Part shown: one piece after another, positions 1-10,157 of the stretch
Layout: every line of letters starts with the position of its first letter
How positions within the stretch are numbered: the stretch's first letter is position 1
Notes under the pieces: generated by a model
The model's input: the letters and a program-made list of their open reading frames with translations, nothing else
Told to the model about the DNA's origin: nothing
Databases searched by the model: none
NCBI RefSeq assembly: GCF_019578655.1
Contig: NC_063264.1
Location: 3,596,001 to 3,660,000 of the forward strand
Origin: Ricinus communis
Lineage: Eukaryota; Streptophyta; Magnoliopsida; Malpighiales; Euphorbiaceae
Direction of reading: 5' to 3'
DNA: 64,000 bases
Translations under genes and position numbers: made by a program

Positions 1-1123
1 CAGCAAAATCCAGATCATCTTCACAGGTGCATCCTGGTTGGCACATTCCTGGGTCAACATCCCAGATGAAGTGTCCTTTTACTTTAACAACATAGACCTG
101 ATGTCCAGAGGACTGGAATGAATGGATAGGGATCTTCTCCCTTGGTTTAGATACAGGCTGTATCATTGATGCCTGGAAGATAGAAGGTGCAGAAGAAGAT
201 TCTCCTATTTTTGTGAAGATCGTTTTTACTGTTCCGTCCTTTTGATTGACAAAAAGAGGGTCAGTGGCTTGAACAGGCTTAGCTTGGGATGCTTGAAGCT
301 TTTCATAGTTGGTTACCCATTCAGTTGGGATCAACTTTTGCAGATCTTCTTTGTCCAGCTGCCTTGGAGCCTGGACAATTGTAGAAATCTGGCCAGAGTC
401 AGCCATAATGAACAAAGCATCAGAGGAGGCTTGAAAGCCTGGGATTTGGAGATTAAAGGCATGATCCTGTAATTTGTAGACTATATGATGATGTAGGGTC
501 GCAGAGAGAGCATCAATTACTTGATTTGCTCTCGTGATCTGGACTTGTACTTTGAGTGCAGTAGATAGGTAGGGATCGTTGAGGGATAGATTGAAATTGG
601 GAAAGAAAGTCAAAACAACACTGCCTGTGTTAAGTGTTGTGACTATCGTGCCAATTACTGCATGTTCGTACTTAAGATATCTGGTGTCCAGCAGCAACAT
701 ACGGGCTGTAACTAGTAGACCCATCCTTCCATGATAGGATATGACTAGTCTGACAGCTCCGAGACGGAGATGTGTATAGCCTTGTTTCCTCCATTGTTCT
801 ATGAAGGATGTTGGGATCTCAAGGGTAATATACTGCTCTTGTCTGGTAGCAGTAAGAGAACATTGAGAAAGGGAAGAAGATTGTACATATTCTTTAATAG
901 AAAGGGATTGTTTGTGGATAATCTGATTGAGGGTCTTTCTGATAAAATTTTGTTTTTTAAAGATATTATATGGGTTTATAATAGGTACAAGGGTGTTTTC
1001 AACTTGGACGTTCTCAGGTATGTGAGAAATTTCTACAAGATGGTCTATTTTGTTGGATATGGTTTTTTTGCAAGAAGGGGAGAGTTGCAGGGTAGAAGTG
1101 TGAGTAGTAATTTCTGAAGACAT
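1..1123 (-). CDS. Movement-protein-like ORF of a pararetrovirus-like element (partial, runs off the window)
   Basis: On the minus strand an ORF opens with ATG at 1123-1121 and stays open for 374 codons to the window edge, so it is a fragment only because the window ends. Its middle part carries the layout of 30K-superfamily movement proteins: an HLRLGAV stretch, then the block FPNFNLSLND followed by a long amphipathic region. The equivalent block in the caulimovirid copy at 17307-18509 reads FPNITISLND, so the two proteins are homologous but clearly from different lineages. Such proteins open plasmodesmata for viral spread; in an endogenous element this role is only inferred. Close to the left edge there is a Cys-rich stretch (three Cys within about 9 residues). 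There are no stops or frameshifts in what is visible, unlike the 17-31 kb copies. Whether it belongs to a caulimovirid or to an LTR retroelement cannot be decided here. Confidence 0.75.
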   Translation of the reverse strand, partial: MSSEITTHTSTLQLSPSCKKTISNKIDHLVEISHIPENVQVENTLVPIINPYNIFKKQNFIRKTLNQIIHKQSLSIKEYVQSSSLSQCSLTATRQEQYITLEIPTSFIEQWRKQGYTHLRLGAVRLVISYHGRMGLLVTARMLLLDTRYLKYEHAVIGTIVTTLNTGSVVLTFFPNFNLSLNDPYLSTALKVQVQITRANQVIDALSATLHHHIVYKLQDHAFNLQIPGFQASSDALFIMADSGQISTIVQAPRQLDKEDLQKLIPTEWVTNYEKLQASQAKPVQATDPLFVNQKDGTVKTIFTKIGESSSAPSIFQASMIQPVSKPREKIPIHSFQSSGHQVYVVKVKGHFIWDVDPGMCQPGCTCEDDLDFA

Positions 1124-1150
1124 AGTGGTTGGGTTTCTCTTCTCTGTTAC

Positions 1151-1166
1151 CATGGCTCTGATACCA
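1151..1166 (-). other. Met-tRNA primer-binding site
   Basis: The minus strand reads TGGTATCAGAGCCATG, the standard plant retroelement sequence complementary to the 3' end of initiator tRNA-Met. It lies 28 bases upstream of the movement-protein-like ATG. It fixes the orientation of the element and marks the minus-strand DNA start. Confidence 0.8.
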
Positions 1167-1260
1167 TTGGGAGCCGAGATCTGTTTCTTCTATGATCCAA
1201 AAGGGCTAACTTGGCTATCGAAGTGTAAAAGAGCAGAAAGACCTCCCATGGCGAGGTGCC

Positions 1261-1270
1261 TATTTATGGT
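1261..1270 (-). promoter_or_regulatory. TATA-like box of the movement-protein element
   Basis: The minus strand reads ACCATAAATA, about 95 bases upstream of the primer site. It could start the genomic RNA near 1235. The distance from TATA to primer site is far shorter than the roughly 750 bases in the copy at 24-25 kb. Inference from position only. Confidence 0.4.
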
Positions 1271-1653
1271 CTTAGCTTGAGAACATTCTCCTGCCTTGAG
1301 CTTAAATGGAATAAATTTTTGACACAAACATAATATAATAGTCAAGAATGAATATTCTGTTAACAGTATTCCGAAAGAATACCTATGGTTAAAAATATAA
1401 ACCCAAAAAAGAGTTGCTAATTACTAGCGGTAACAATACAACCAAAAGCTTATTGACGCGTGCCTATATTACTAACTGATTCAGCTACTTGTTTACTGCT
1501 TAGCAACGCTGTTATTTAAGCTTAATACTCCATGCAGGCACTACTGAAACGGGCGCAATCAACATTGAATCGGGCTGGATATTGTTTGGCAGTTGAGCAA
1601 TTGGCAGCCTCATCTGGGGGTTTTAATTTATAAGCAACCAGGCCGGGCCAACT
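1271..1653. other. Intergenic, no gene seen
   Basis: No coding stretch or repeat was recognised. The sequence could be the upstream half of an LTR or promoter of the element at 1-1270, because it precedes its TATA-like box on the minus strand, but no LTR end was located. Confidence 0.4.
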
Positions 1654-2060
1654 CTAGGCCGATATTAGAAGTGGTCCAAAATGCTTAGCGGAGAGTTTTA
1701 TATTCTTCATTGCAGCTACAGAAACCTGTCGATAGGGCTGAAGTTTCAAGTACACCAGGTTCAAATTCTGTGTCAGTTCTTTTGTTATGTTCATACTGCT
1801 TCATTCTGTTAGAAACTAGCTGCCATGGGTTCTGATGTAATACATATTTTGTAATTTCCTGCCTAGCAGTTGGAAATTCCCGAGCAGTTGGAACCGTAGA
1901 GAATTCTCCGGAAAAATGAGCGCGCATTGGAGGATCATAATCATTCAAGGCCCTGAATGGTGTCATCTTCATGGAAGTATGGTAGCAAGTCTTGTACCAA
2001 TACTCAGCTAGACTAAGCCATTTCGGCTAGTCTTTCTGTCTGTGAAAAGTGAAGCTGCAA
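1654..2060 (-). pseudogene. Ty3/gypsy retrotransposon integrase C-terminal relic
   Basis: Read on the minus strand, the sequence gives the WLSLAEYWY...YHTSMKMTPFRAL block typical of the end of the integrase core of plant Ty3/gypsy elements, followed by the linker leading to the C-terminal domain (EFEPG, then YLKLQPYRQ). It is broken. A TAG at 2029-2027 stands where this family normally has Trp. A frameshift near 1755 moves the reading frame between EFEPG and VYLKLQPYRQ. A stop follows near 1654. Longest intact part is 1685-1972. No LTRs or other pol domains are next to it, so this is an isolated fragment. Confidence 0.75.
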
Positions 2061-2685
2061 AGATACTGTTCCACACACTGTTTCACCCTCTCTATTTAAG
2101 TTATATATATATAAAACTGTGTTAACAATAATCAATTAAATGTTTTTGGGTACAAATAGCATCTCTATTTAAATCATCTAAACAAAAATGAATAAACAAG
2201 GGAAAACTGAAATATGTAGATTTTATAGCTTCCTCAACAACACTAATCAAAGTCTTTTTTTCTTTTCTGTTAAAAGTAAATCAGAATTTCACTTCAAATT
2301 AATTTTAACAGATAAATTTCTTAAATCCTACTTCAAAATCAACCTACAGAACCCCACCCCATGAATCCTCAATATATCCATTTTCTCTTGAACTGATATG
2401 TAAACATGATTGATCAACTATGGTTATGCTGCAAGCCTGCGAACCAAATAGGTGCCAATTTATCCAATTCCTAATATGATCCATTGCATTATACAAATCA
2501 AGCCATTATTATTGTCTGGAAAGATATTACAAAATGAATCTGGATTCCAATATATATTAAAATAAAAGAGATCACAAAAACAAATCTAATAAATAATAAT
2601 CATCTGAATTTCTTGGATAAAAAAGGCATCTGTACTTTGATTTACACTAAGAAAAAAAGAATGAAAGAATTTATGTTTCTGAATT
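2061..2685. other. 3' flank of the first Ca2+-ATPase gene, AT-rich
   Basis: AT-rich non-coding DNA. It should contain the 3' UTR and poly(A) signals of the minus-strand pump gene that ends at 2686. Nothing else recognised. Confidence 0.4.
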
Positions 2686-5600
2686 CTATTTCCTCCAGGT
2701 GAGATAGCTTAAAATTGGCTTCTCTGGGACAGGTATGAACTTGACCAACCAGCCAATTGGCCATGTAAGAGTTGCCATGCCAATGCATGCACCCCATTGA
2801 CCCCAGTTCAATCTTTCTGTGTCTGCAAATTTCTTCAAAAACTCCACCATGAGCACCTGAAGGACAATGGTTACACCAATAATCCCTAAGAACAACTTGT
2901 TCTTATGTATCCCCTTGAAGACATTCTTTTTCTCCAGCTTCCTTGCATTGAATTCATTAAACACCTGGCAAAGAACGAAAGTATTAAAGATCAAGGTGTC
3001 CTTTACCTCCTCAGTCACACCAAAGATGGATTTGCCCTTGAACTGTAGTGTCAAGAGGACAGCTATCTGATAGAAAGCTTGAGCTAATAGGTTCTTCCAC
3101 ATTATGTTGGTGATGAGTGGCTCAGTTCGGCCCACAGGTTTTTTATCCATGAGCTCTTTGGTGGGTTGTTCTGTAGCAAGAGCCAGAGCACCGAGTGTAT
3201 CCATGATCAGATTCACCCACAGTAGCTGGACTGCTGTTAATGGGACTTCTCCGGCTGAGACTGCTGCTACGAAATTGATTACTAGAGCAGCAACATTGAC
3301 GGTTAGCTGAAACTGAATGAATTTCTGTATGTTGTTGTAGACACATCTTCCCCACCTTAAAACTGTGGCCACAGAAGCGAAATTATCATCCAAAATCACA
3401 ATATCTGAGCTTTCTTTGGCAACTTCAGTGCCTTGGATCCCCATAGACAGTCCAATATCTGCTTCTTTCAGTGCTGGTGCATCATTTGTGCCATCACCAG
3501 TTACTGCCACCACTTGACCTTTTTGTTTGAGGCACTGCACCATGAGAAGTTTGTCGAAAGGAGAGGACCTTGCCATCACACATATTTGGTCAACTTTCTC
3601 CATTCTTTCCTCGTGTGTGTAATTGCGAAATTCTTCTCCTTCTACTACAGCTCCACTAAACATGTCTTGACCAGGCTTGAGTATCCCGCACTCGAGGGCT
3701 ATAGCTCTTGCAGTGAAGACATTATCACCTGTGATCATTTTGATGCTCACTCCAGCATGTTGGCAATCTTCTACAGCTTTCTTCACCCCCGGTCGACATG
3801 GGTCCTTGATACCTACAAGTCCTAAAAGGGTCAAGCCATTTTCTTTAAGCTTCTTATCCTGTATTCCAGCTTCATATTGTTCTTCTGATATCTGAGCATG
3901 TGCAAAAGCAATGCAGCGAAGGCTCTCAGCAGCCATTTCTTGTATAATTTGCTTGAATACGGTCCTTTCATTATCATCCAGTTCTTTCACTATTCCACAA
4001 GCATCGTAGTAACTTGTACACATTGCAAGTATCATCTCTGCAGCTCCTTTCCACTGCACATGGATTGTGCTATCAAGCTTCTTCCTTATTGAAACGCCAC
4101 TCCTTTTCTTCTGTGAATTGAAGGCTTCAACTTGGAGAATAGTACAACTTTGCTTCTGCTCCTCCATATCCATTTCCAAATCCAGGATGGCCCAAGAAAG
4201 AATTGCTTTTTCTGTGGGACTACCTGAGAACTCAAACTCTGATTGTGCATGTGCTCTATAGGCACTACCGGTTGTATTGAGGGCAACTCCTTGTCTGATC
4301 AGGTCAAGTACATATGGGGAAATTGAAGAAGAAGTGATTTGTTCTGCTTGGCCTAGCCAAAATTTGGTAACCTTCATCAGGTTCATTGTAAGAGTGCCTG
4401 TTTTATCGGTACAGATTGTGGTAGCGGAGCCCATAGTCTCACAGGCAGAGAGCTTTCGCACCATTGCTTGATCAGCCATCATTCTCTTCATAGAATAAGC
4501 TAGAGTCAGTGTAACAGCCAATGGCAAACCCTCTGGAATGGCAACTACAACAATTGTGACTGCAGCTGCTACAATTCCCACAACAGCATTTACTATGTCA
4601 TCCGCCTTTGTACTGCTGCCATTGAACTCCCGATTTCCATTCTCATCTTGTGTATTCCCTGTGAAGTAACGAACCAACAACACTACGAGAACAAGGAAAG
4701 CAACAGCCAGACCCACCTTGCCTATTGATGAGGTGAGCTTATTAAGCCTAGCCTGCAAAGGTGTTTGTTCATTGGTGTCGCGGCTGATATGGCTCATCAT
4801 TTCTCCCCATGTTGTATTCATCCCAACAGATGTAACAAGCATTCGTCCGTAGCCGTCAGCTACCTTAGTGCCGGAGAACAAGAATGGATTTTGGTGGGAA
4901 TTAACTTCTACATGATCACTCTCTCCCGTCATGCTGGATTCATCTATCTGCAAGGAGTGCCCATCTATGAACAATCCATCAGCAGGGACTTGGTCTCCAA
5001 TCTTGAGACAAACAACATCTCCAACAACAAGTTCAAATATCGAAAGCTGTAGCCGCCGACCACCTCTTACAACATCAATTTGAATATTGTTGCTGACTTT
5101 GGACAACTTATCAAATTGCCTATTCTGCCTGTAATTGCTTACAGCAGAGACAGCTATGACTAGAAAGACAGCAACAAAGATGCTGCCACCGTCATACCAT
5201 CCTTCTTTCAAACCATGCTCTTTAATTCCAAAGCCAAGAGAAAGTGCTGCACAGCCTAAAAGAATGGCAATGGTAAGATCTTTGAAAGCTTCTACAACAA
5301 AATAGAAAAAGCTCTTGGTCGGTGGTTTCTTATAGGTGTTGGAGCCAAATGCTTCTTGTCGACGAGCAATGTCCTCAACACCACCAAAGATGCCACCTTC
5401 AGTATTGGTCTCAACAGCAGAGGCTACACCAGCAACACCACCTAATTTTTGAAGCTGTTGGTGACTTTTCTCTTTTACGAGATCAGTGAGACATGCATGA
5501 TTGATCTTAAAGGTGGTGAAATCTGGCTTAATATCAACAACAGAATAAGATGGAGAATGGGAAAGTGTTGTGGTTTGTTTCTTTGCTATAGCAACCTTGG

Positions 5601-5727
5601 TAACAGATTGTATAGCTCTGGAGCAATAAATGGTTGCAAATGCTAAGTGCCACCTTTTATTAGACTGGCTAACTGTAGAAGGCACATCAAGCAAGTAGTC
5701 GATGCTTGCTTGCAAAATTGTTGTCAT
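2686..5727 (-). CDS. Autoinhibited P2B-type Ca2+-ATPase, ACA12/ACA13-like, intronless
   Basis: A 1013-aa calmodulin-regulated Ca2+ pump that exports Ca2+ from the cytosol, in Arabidopsis ACA12/13 at the plasma membrane. The N-terminal extension (residues about 20-45, with Trp26 and several basic and aromatic residues) resembles the calmodulin-binding autoinhibitory helix of plant ACAs. Visible P-type landmarks in order: TGES of the actuator domain (267-270), PEGLPLAV in the fourth membrane helix (398-405), phosphorylation site DKTGTLT with Asp441, nucleotide-binding KGAAE (560-564) and the hinge TGDGTNDAP (743-751). Six C-terminal membrane helices follow. The gene has no introns, as known for ACA12 and ACA13 but not for other ACA genes. 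It is a tandem duplicate of the gene at 10158-13214. No breaks; all key residues present. Confidence 0.95.
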   Translation of the reverse strand: MTTILQASIDYLLDVPSTVSQSNKRWHLAFATIYCSRAIQSVTKVAIAKKQTTTLSHSPSYSVVDIKPDFTTFKINHACLTDLVKEKSHQQLQKLGGVAGVASAVETNTEGGIFGGVEDIARRQEAFGSNTYKKPPTKSFFYFVVEAFKDLTIAILLGCAALSLGFGIKEHGLKEGWYDGGSIFVAVFLVIAVSAVSNYRQNRQFDKLSKVSNNIQIDVVRGGRRLQLSIFELVVGDVVCLKIGDQVPADGLFIDGHSLQIDESSMTGESDHVEVNSHQNPFLFSGTKVADGYGRMLVTSVGMNTTWGEMMSHISRDTNEQTPLQARLNKLTSSIGKVGLAVAFLVLVVLLVRYFTGNTQDENGNREFNGSSTKADDIVNAVVGIVAAAVTIVVVAIPEGLPLAVTLTLAYSMKRMMADQAMVRKLSACETMGSATTICTDKTGTLTMNLMKVTKFWLGQAEQITSSSISPYVLDLIRQGVALNTTGSAYRAHAQSEFEFSGSPTEKAILSWAILDLEMDMEEQKQSCTILQVEAFNSQKKRSGVSIRKKLDSTIHVQWKGAAEMILAMCTSYYDACGIVKELDDNERTVFKQIIQEMAAESLRCIAFAHAQISEEQYEAGIQDKKLKENGLTLLGLVGIKDPCRPGVKKAVEDCQHAGVSIKMITGDNVFTARAIALECGILKPGQDMFSGAVVEGEEFRNYTHEERMEKVDQICVMARSSPFDKLLMVQCLKQKGQVVAVTGDGTNDAPALKEADIGLSMGIQGTEVAKESSDIVILDDNFASVATVLRWGRCVYNNIQKFIQFQLTVNVAALVINFVAAVSAGEVPLTAVQLLWVNLIMDTLGALALATEQPTKELMDKKPVGRTEPLITNIMWKNLLAQAFYQIAVLLTLQFKGKSIFGVTEEVKDTLIFNTFVLCQVFNEFNARKLEKKNVFKGIHKNKLFLGIIGVTIVLQVLMVEFLKKFADTERLNWGQWGACIGMATLTWPIGWLVKFIPVPEKPILSYLTWRK

Positions 5728-5860
5728 ATATTTTGTACTTTGAAGGACTTAGCAAAGATAAAAGAAAAATGTGGGAATTTGATTTTCTTTTGGTAGTTGA
5801 AAATGGAAGTGTTTTAGAGATCTGAGACGGCAATGAAGTTTGGGACAAGAATTGGACTGT

Positions 5861-5867
5861 TTTTATA
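5861..5867 (-). promoter_or_regulatory. TATA box of the first ACA gene
   Basis: TATAAAA on the minus strand, 134 bases upstream of the ATG. This predicts a 5' UTR of about 100 bases. The second ACA gene has the same box at a nearly equal distance (123 bases), supporting a shared ancestral promoter. Confidence 0.5.
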
Positions 5868-5899
5868 TGCGGCGAATGGGTACAAAAGGCAAAAGGCAA

Positions 5900-8894
5900 G
5901 GTGGTGCCATTTTTACTAATTTCAATATGAATATAAGACCGCGTTTACAACTTGGATACAGATAAGAGTTGCACGTAAACACGCGCTTACTTGATCTCTG
6001 ATTCCCCGTAATTTCAGAATCTTAGCCTGTAAGGTCCGTAATCATAATACGAGAATTAAAATGTGAGGGCACACCTGTATCTCCAATGCTTGATGTCATG
6101 CGATGGGAGCTTGTCGACAGATTTAGACATGTTTTGGAATCACAACTTTTACAAACCATTTTATTAAAGTTATTAATTCACTTTTAACTTTGATTTTGAT
6201 GGCCCAAATTTATTATAAATTGATTATTTATTAACTGTTCTATTTCCGTTATTATTATTTTAATTATAAATTTAATTTATAAATAAAATTGATATATTTA
6301 TTTTTAATATTTTAAAAAATAATATGATAAATTAAATATTTTTAAATAATTTTTCTGAAAATTATAATATTTTAAGTTTCTAATAAGGGTATTTAGAAAT
6401 ATTTATTAATTAATATTTAATATTATGTAATTTAATACTATAAATATAGTTCTTAGGATTAGAAATTATTAGATAATGTGAAAACTAATTTATTAGTTAA
6501 TACAGTATTAAAAATATAATTTTAAGTGTTATTTTTGGAATTGGACCACCGTATAATTAAAAAATTAATTTATTATTTAATATAATAATAAAATGTAATT
6601 AAAATATTATTTTTTAAAATTAAAATTATTGTTTAATTAGAAAATATAACTTATTAATCAATAAATTATTTATTTAAAATTGAGAATATTTATGAAATTA
6701 ATTGGGGAATAGACCAAATCTGATTCAATGAACTTCTGAATTTTCATAATCAAATTCAAATGTAATATGAAAAAAAGTACCAAGTCAAAGATCAATATAT
6801 AAATCCCATGGGAATGTAGGAGCAGTTGTTTGCAATATTTCATGTGAATATCATTCCAAACTACCACCTGTATGAATGATCCATGAAAGATCCATACAAG
6901 GATATTGCATTTACTATTGAAGCCCTCTTTAGGAAACCAAACCATGTAAATTTATTAAACGCGCCGGGAACCTAATTTTCTATTTGTCAATCAAAGAAAA
7001 TAGCCGGATGTTACGTTTATTTATTCATATTGATTGCTTTAACATAACATGCGATGTATCGATTAGTTGGTTAAGATTTTAATTTTATATACATTAAAAT
7101 TTTATTTTTATAATCTAAATATCTATTATTTTTAATTTAATTTATTACATATTTAAATTTAATTTTTAATAATATTTAAATATTTTCATAACATATATGA
7201 ATGTAAATATATTAAAATATTATAAAAAAATAAATTTAAATATATTAAATTTAAAATATTAAAATTCGCCGCACAGATTAATGACTTGGGATTTTAGGCT
7301 AAATGCTTCCCACCAGACCAGTAGGAATACAATTCTTTGACTTTCCGTTTTTTTTTTTTTTTCTTTCTGATAAAAGAGAATATATATTTTATTAATAAGA
7401 TTCTTGACCATCCTTTTCAACGTTATCATTCATTGTCCCATTCATCTCAATGTTCCTTTTATATGAACACGGAAAAACATTAATAGGAAACTTCCCATAA
7501 ACCTAGCAAAATTCTTAAGTGGATATTGGCGTGCGATTCAATGTTTTCTTTGAAAAATATTTTATCTATTTTTATTTTTTAAATATATGATAGAGATTTT
7601 ATTTTAATAAAAATAATTATAGTACTTGTAATTTTTTTTAAATTTTAGTTTCTTTATTCCAGAGACAATTTAATAAATTAATATTTTACATAAATAAATC
7701 GATACCATTTATTTTAATATTTTCAAATAATTATATTATATTAATTAATGGATTTAAATAATCAAATAAAAAATTTTATTAAGTTGAATTATTTTGACTA
7801 ATAATAGGATATAAATATAAATGTATATTTAAGTGTTAAAAATATCATTTTTACTTTAATCTATGTTGGTATAAGAAACCTAGATTGCATCATTAGCTTG
7901 ATTGACTTAGAAAAATTGCAAGTCACCGTCTCATTCATTAGATCTAGACTTAAAGTAAATTAGAAGATTACTAAGTGAATAGCTAGACTAAATACTATCT
8001 TTAGCATATAGTTTTAAATCATAATCATTTGTATTTGAATTGTATATTTATTTATTATTTTGTTACTTTACTTTATAAATATTACTCTATCAAAAATATT
8101 GATTTAGAGTGTTTAAATTTACTTTTATTGTTTTGTATTGATAATTAGTCTTTATAATAAGTGGCCTCATAGTTCCTTGAGAGATCGACCTCGTGATAAA
8201 CTTATCCTTACTGTAGGAACTGTTCATGCACTTGCGAGTACTACAAAAGACACATTAATATAATAAACATAAATATAATTTAATACAAATTAGATTATGC
8301 ATTTGAACATAATTTAATTAAAAATAACATAAAGTTCAAAGGCCTCTTCATAACATGACAAATCAAGTAAATAACTGTGTCAAAAGAAGGGATAATACTA
8401 AAGTTTAAGCCTTTTACATCAGTATTTGTTTTCAAAGGAACCTTTAAGGTCAGTATTATTCGATTAATTGGTTAATTTCTTAGTTTAGTTTGATCTGTAA
8501 AATTTGTTAATATGATTGATCTCAATTCTATTTATATTAAAAAATTGAAATAACCATATAAATGATATTATGTATTTAATTTTTAATTATTAAAACTGAA
8601 ATATTCTATAGATGTTAAAAAATATTTTGTTAATAAGTAATTATTACATAAAATATTTATTTGTTTTGTTAGTCCAATTCAATTTGAACTTTTAGCTCTG
8701 TTAATTTGATTATTGGTAATCTAATCTTGATAAAATTTAATTTTAAAATTTTTGAAACCAAATAAACTAAATCCGGGAATAAAATTCCAATATCCTTGCT
8801 TTCTCTCTCCAAGATTATCTTAAACGACAGAGTTCTTAACATACGACAATCCTTCTGTTCCAATATTTTTTTTTTATCCACAGATGCTAAAATC
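5900..8894. other. AT-rich intergenic region between the two ACA genes
   Basis: About 3 kb without a convincing ORF. It holds a long AT-rich block (6240-6700) resembling the repeat at 50217-51440, a poly(T) run near 7350, and at about 8160-8260 a less AT-rich stretch (GAGAGATCGACCTCGTGAT, then GCACTTGCGAGTAC) that resembles non-coding sequence near LTRs of plant gypsy elements. That last assignment is tentative. Confidence 0.4.
6240..6700 (+). repeat. AT-rich dispersed repeat, related to 50217-51440
   Basis: Contains several copies of the phrase AAAATTAATTTATTAGTTAA and variants, followed by TATTAATCAATAAATTA. The same phrases in the same order and orientation recur in the S-protein cluster at 50.4-51.4 kb. 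Low complexity makes the limits uncertain. Confidence 0.45.
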
Positions 8895-9721
8895 TTTGTA
8901 TTAGTTTTGCAACAGCCAACTGAAGTTCCTCATTAGTTACAGCAGAAAGTTGCTGGCAAGTTTTGTCTATCTCTGTTTGATTAGTTAGAGATGTTGAATT
9001 TCGGTATTAATCTATTAAGTACAGGATCGGGTGTGCTTTACTTCATTTAACCATGAGAGTTGAGATGTTTCTGAAGTTAAATTCTAATAAATAAATGCGT
9101 TTATTTTCATAAGATTATACTTGATGAATTTAATCATCATTCATCACTGTATTACATTATAATTCATCATAGAATTTGGTTGATATTTATTGCCTGATGA
9201 TGGACAAGCCATATCCTGAATGTTTACTCCATGTTGAATGTTCAAATGATTCTGTTTTCTTTAATTCGAAGCCCCTTATTATATAGTTTCGTTTCTGTGC
9301 AGTAAATTTGTAACTGCAGAGAGAGAATTAAACTAGCGGTGCAGCCAAAACAATTTCATTAGAACAACAGTAAAGAAATATCCAATAGAGATTGAATCCT
9401 AAGTAACACAATCCATGTGAAAAAACTCCAACTACCTTAGATCACAAAGCAATAAAAAGAGCAAACCGGAGCAATTGTAAACAAAGAAACAGAACAAGGG
9501 ATCAGCATATCCCGGTGTAGAATTGGCAACTGAGAAGCCGTTTACTGTAAGCGAGACTTCCGATTAAAAATAGCTGCGATATAATCATCTGTGTAGCAAA
9601 AAGAAAACAGAAGCTATTCCCGGAACAAACTTAATTTTGTTCAAAACACATTCAAACCAAATTATGTAACACAAAGTAGCAATAGAGCATGAGATGACTG
9701 AATTGCGAAGACAACTCAGAA

Positions 9722-9961
9722 CTATGCAATAAAGTCGGAGTTTCGAGCAACACCTGATTTCGCTAGCCTGTCAGCAGTACAGTTAGCTTGACGGTATACG
9801 TGAGATAAACTAAAGAAGCTTGGAAAACTAACGAGTACTTTGATTTTGGTGAGTGAATTCCGTAACTTCCATGGGAAATTACTTAAGCTGCCATTTACCC
9901 ACTTAACTGCATTTGTGGAATCAGATTCCATTATTATAACCAACTTATCAGAACAAATCAA
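9722..9961 (-). pseudogene. RNase H fragment of a LINE-type (non-LTR) retroelement
   Basis: The 79-codon open stretch reads as the C-terminal half of an RVT_3-type RNase H domain. It has ESDSTNAVKWVN (second acidic strand), then HVYRQANCTADRLAKSG, the His/Asn/Asp block seen in plant LINE RNase H domains. The upstream catalytic part is missing; an in-frame TAA lies just upstream of 9961 and no ATG precedes the homology. It sits 197 bases beyond the 3' end of the second ACA gene and is not part of it. Confidence 0.7.
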
Positions 9962-10157
9962 CAGGCATTATAATAAGACAATTATGTTAAAGAAGAATTC
10001 TTTTGATTGATTGATATAACAAACAATTGCATATGATGCAGAGTTTACAAAAAGAATTTTTTGTTAATAAAATTTACTTGCAACTGGATATAATAAGTAG
10101 TTCCCTCGTTTATTAAACCTACGAAGAAGGAAGAAATCTTTTTGCATCATAGAAATT

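Noticed and set aside
770..1117. 115-codon plus-strand ORF
   Set aside because: It is the antisense shadow of the movement-protein-like ORF, which is longer, homologous to a known domain and has an upstream primer site.
8887..9003. Short minus-strand open stretch ending NEELQLAVAKLIQRF and a stop, with an intron-like acceptor upstream
   Set aside because: Only about 39 codons, no start, no recognised family and no neighbouring exon. It could be an exon relic but cannot be supported.
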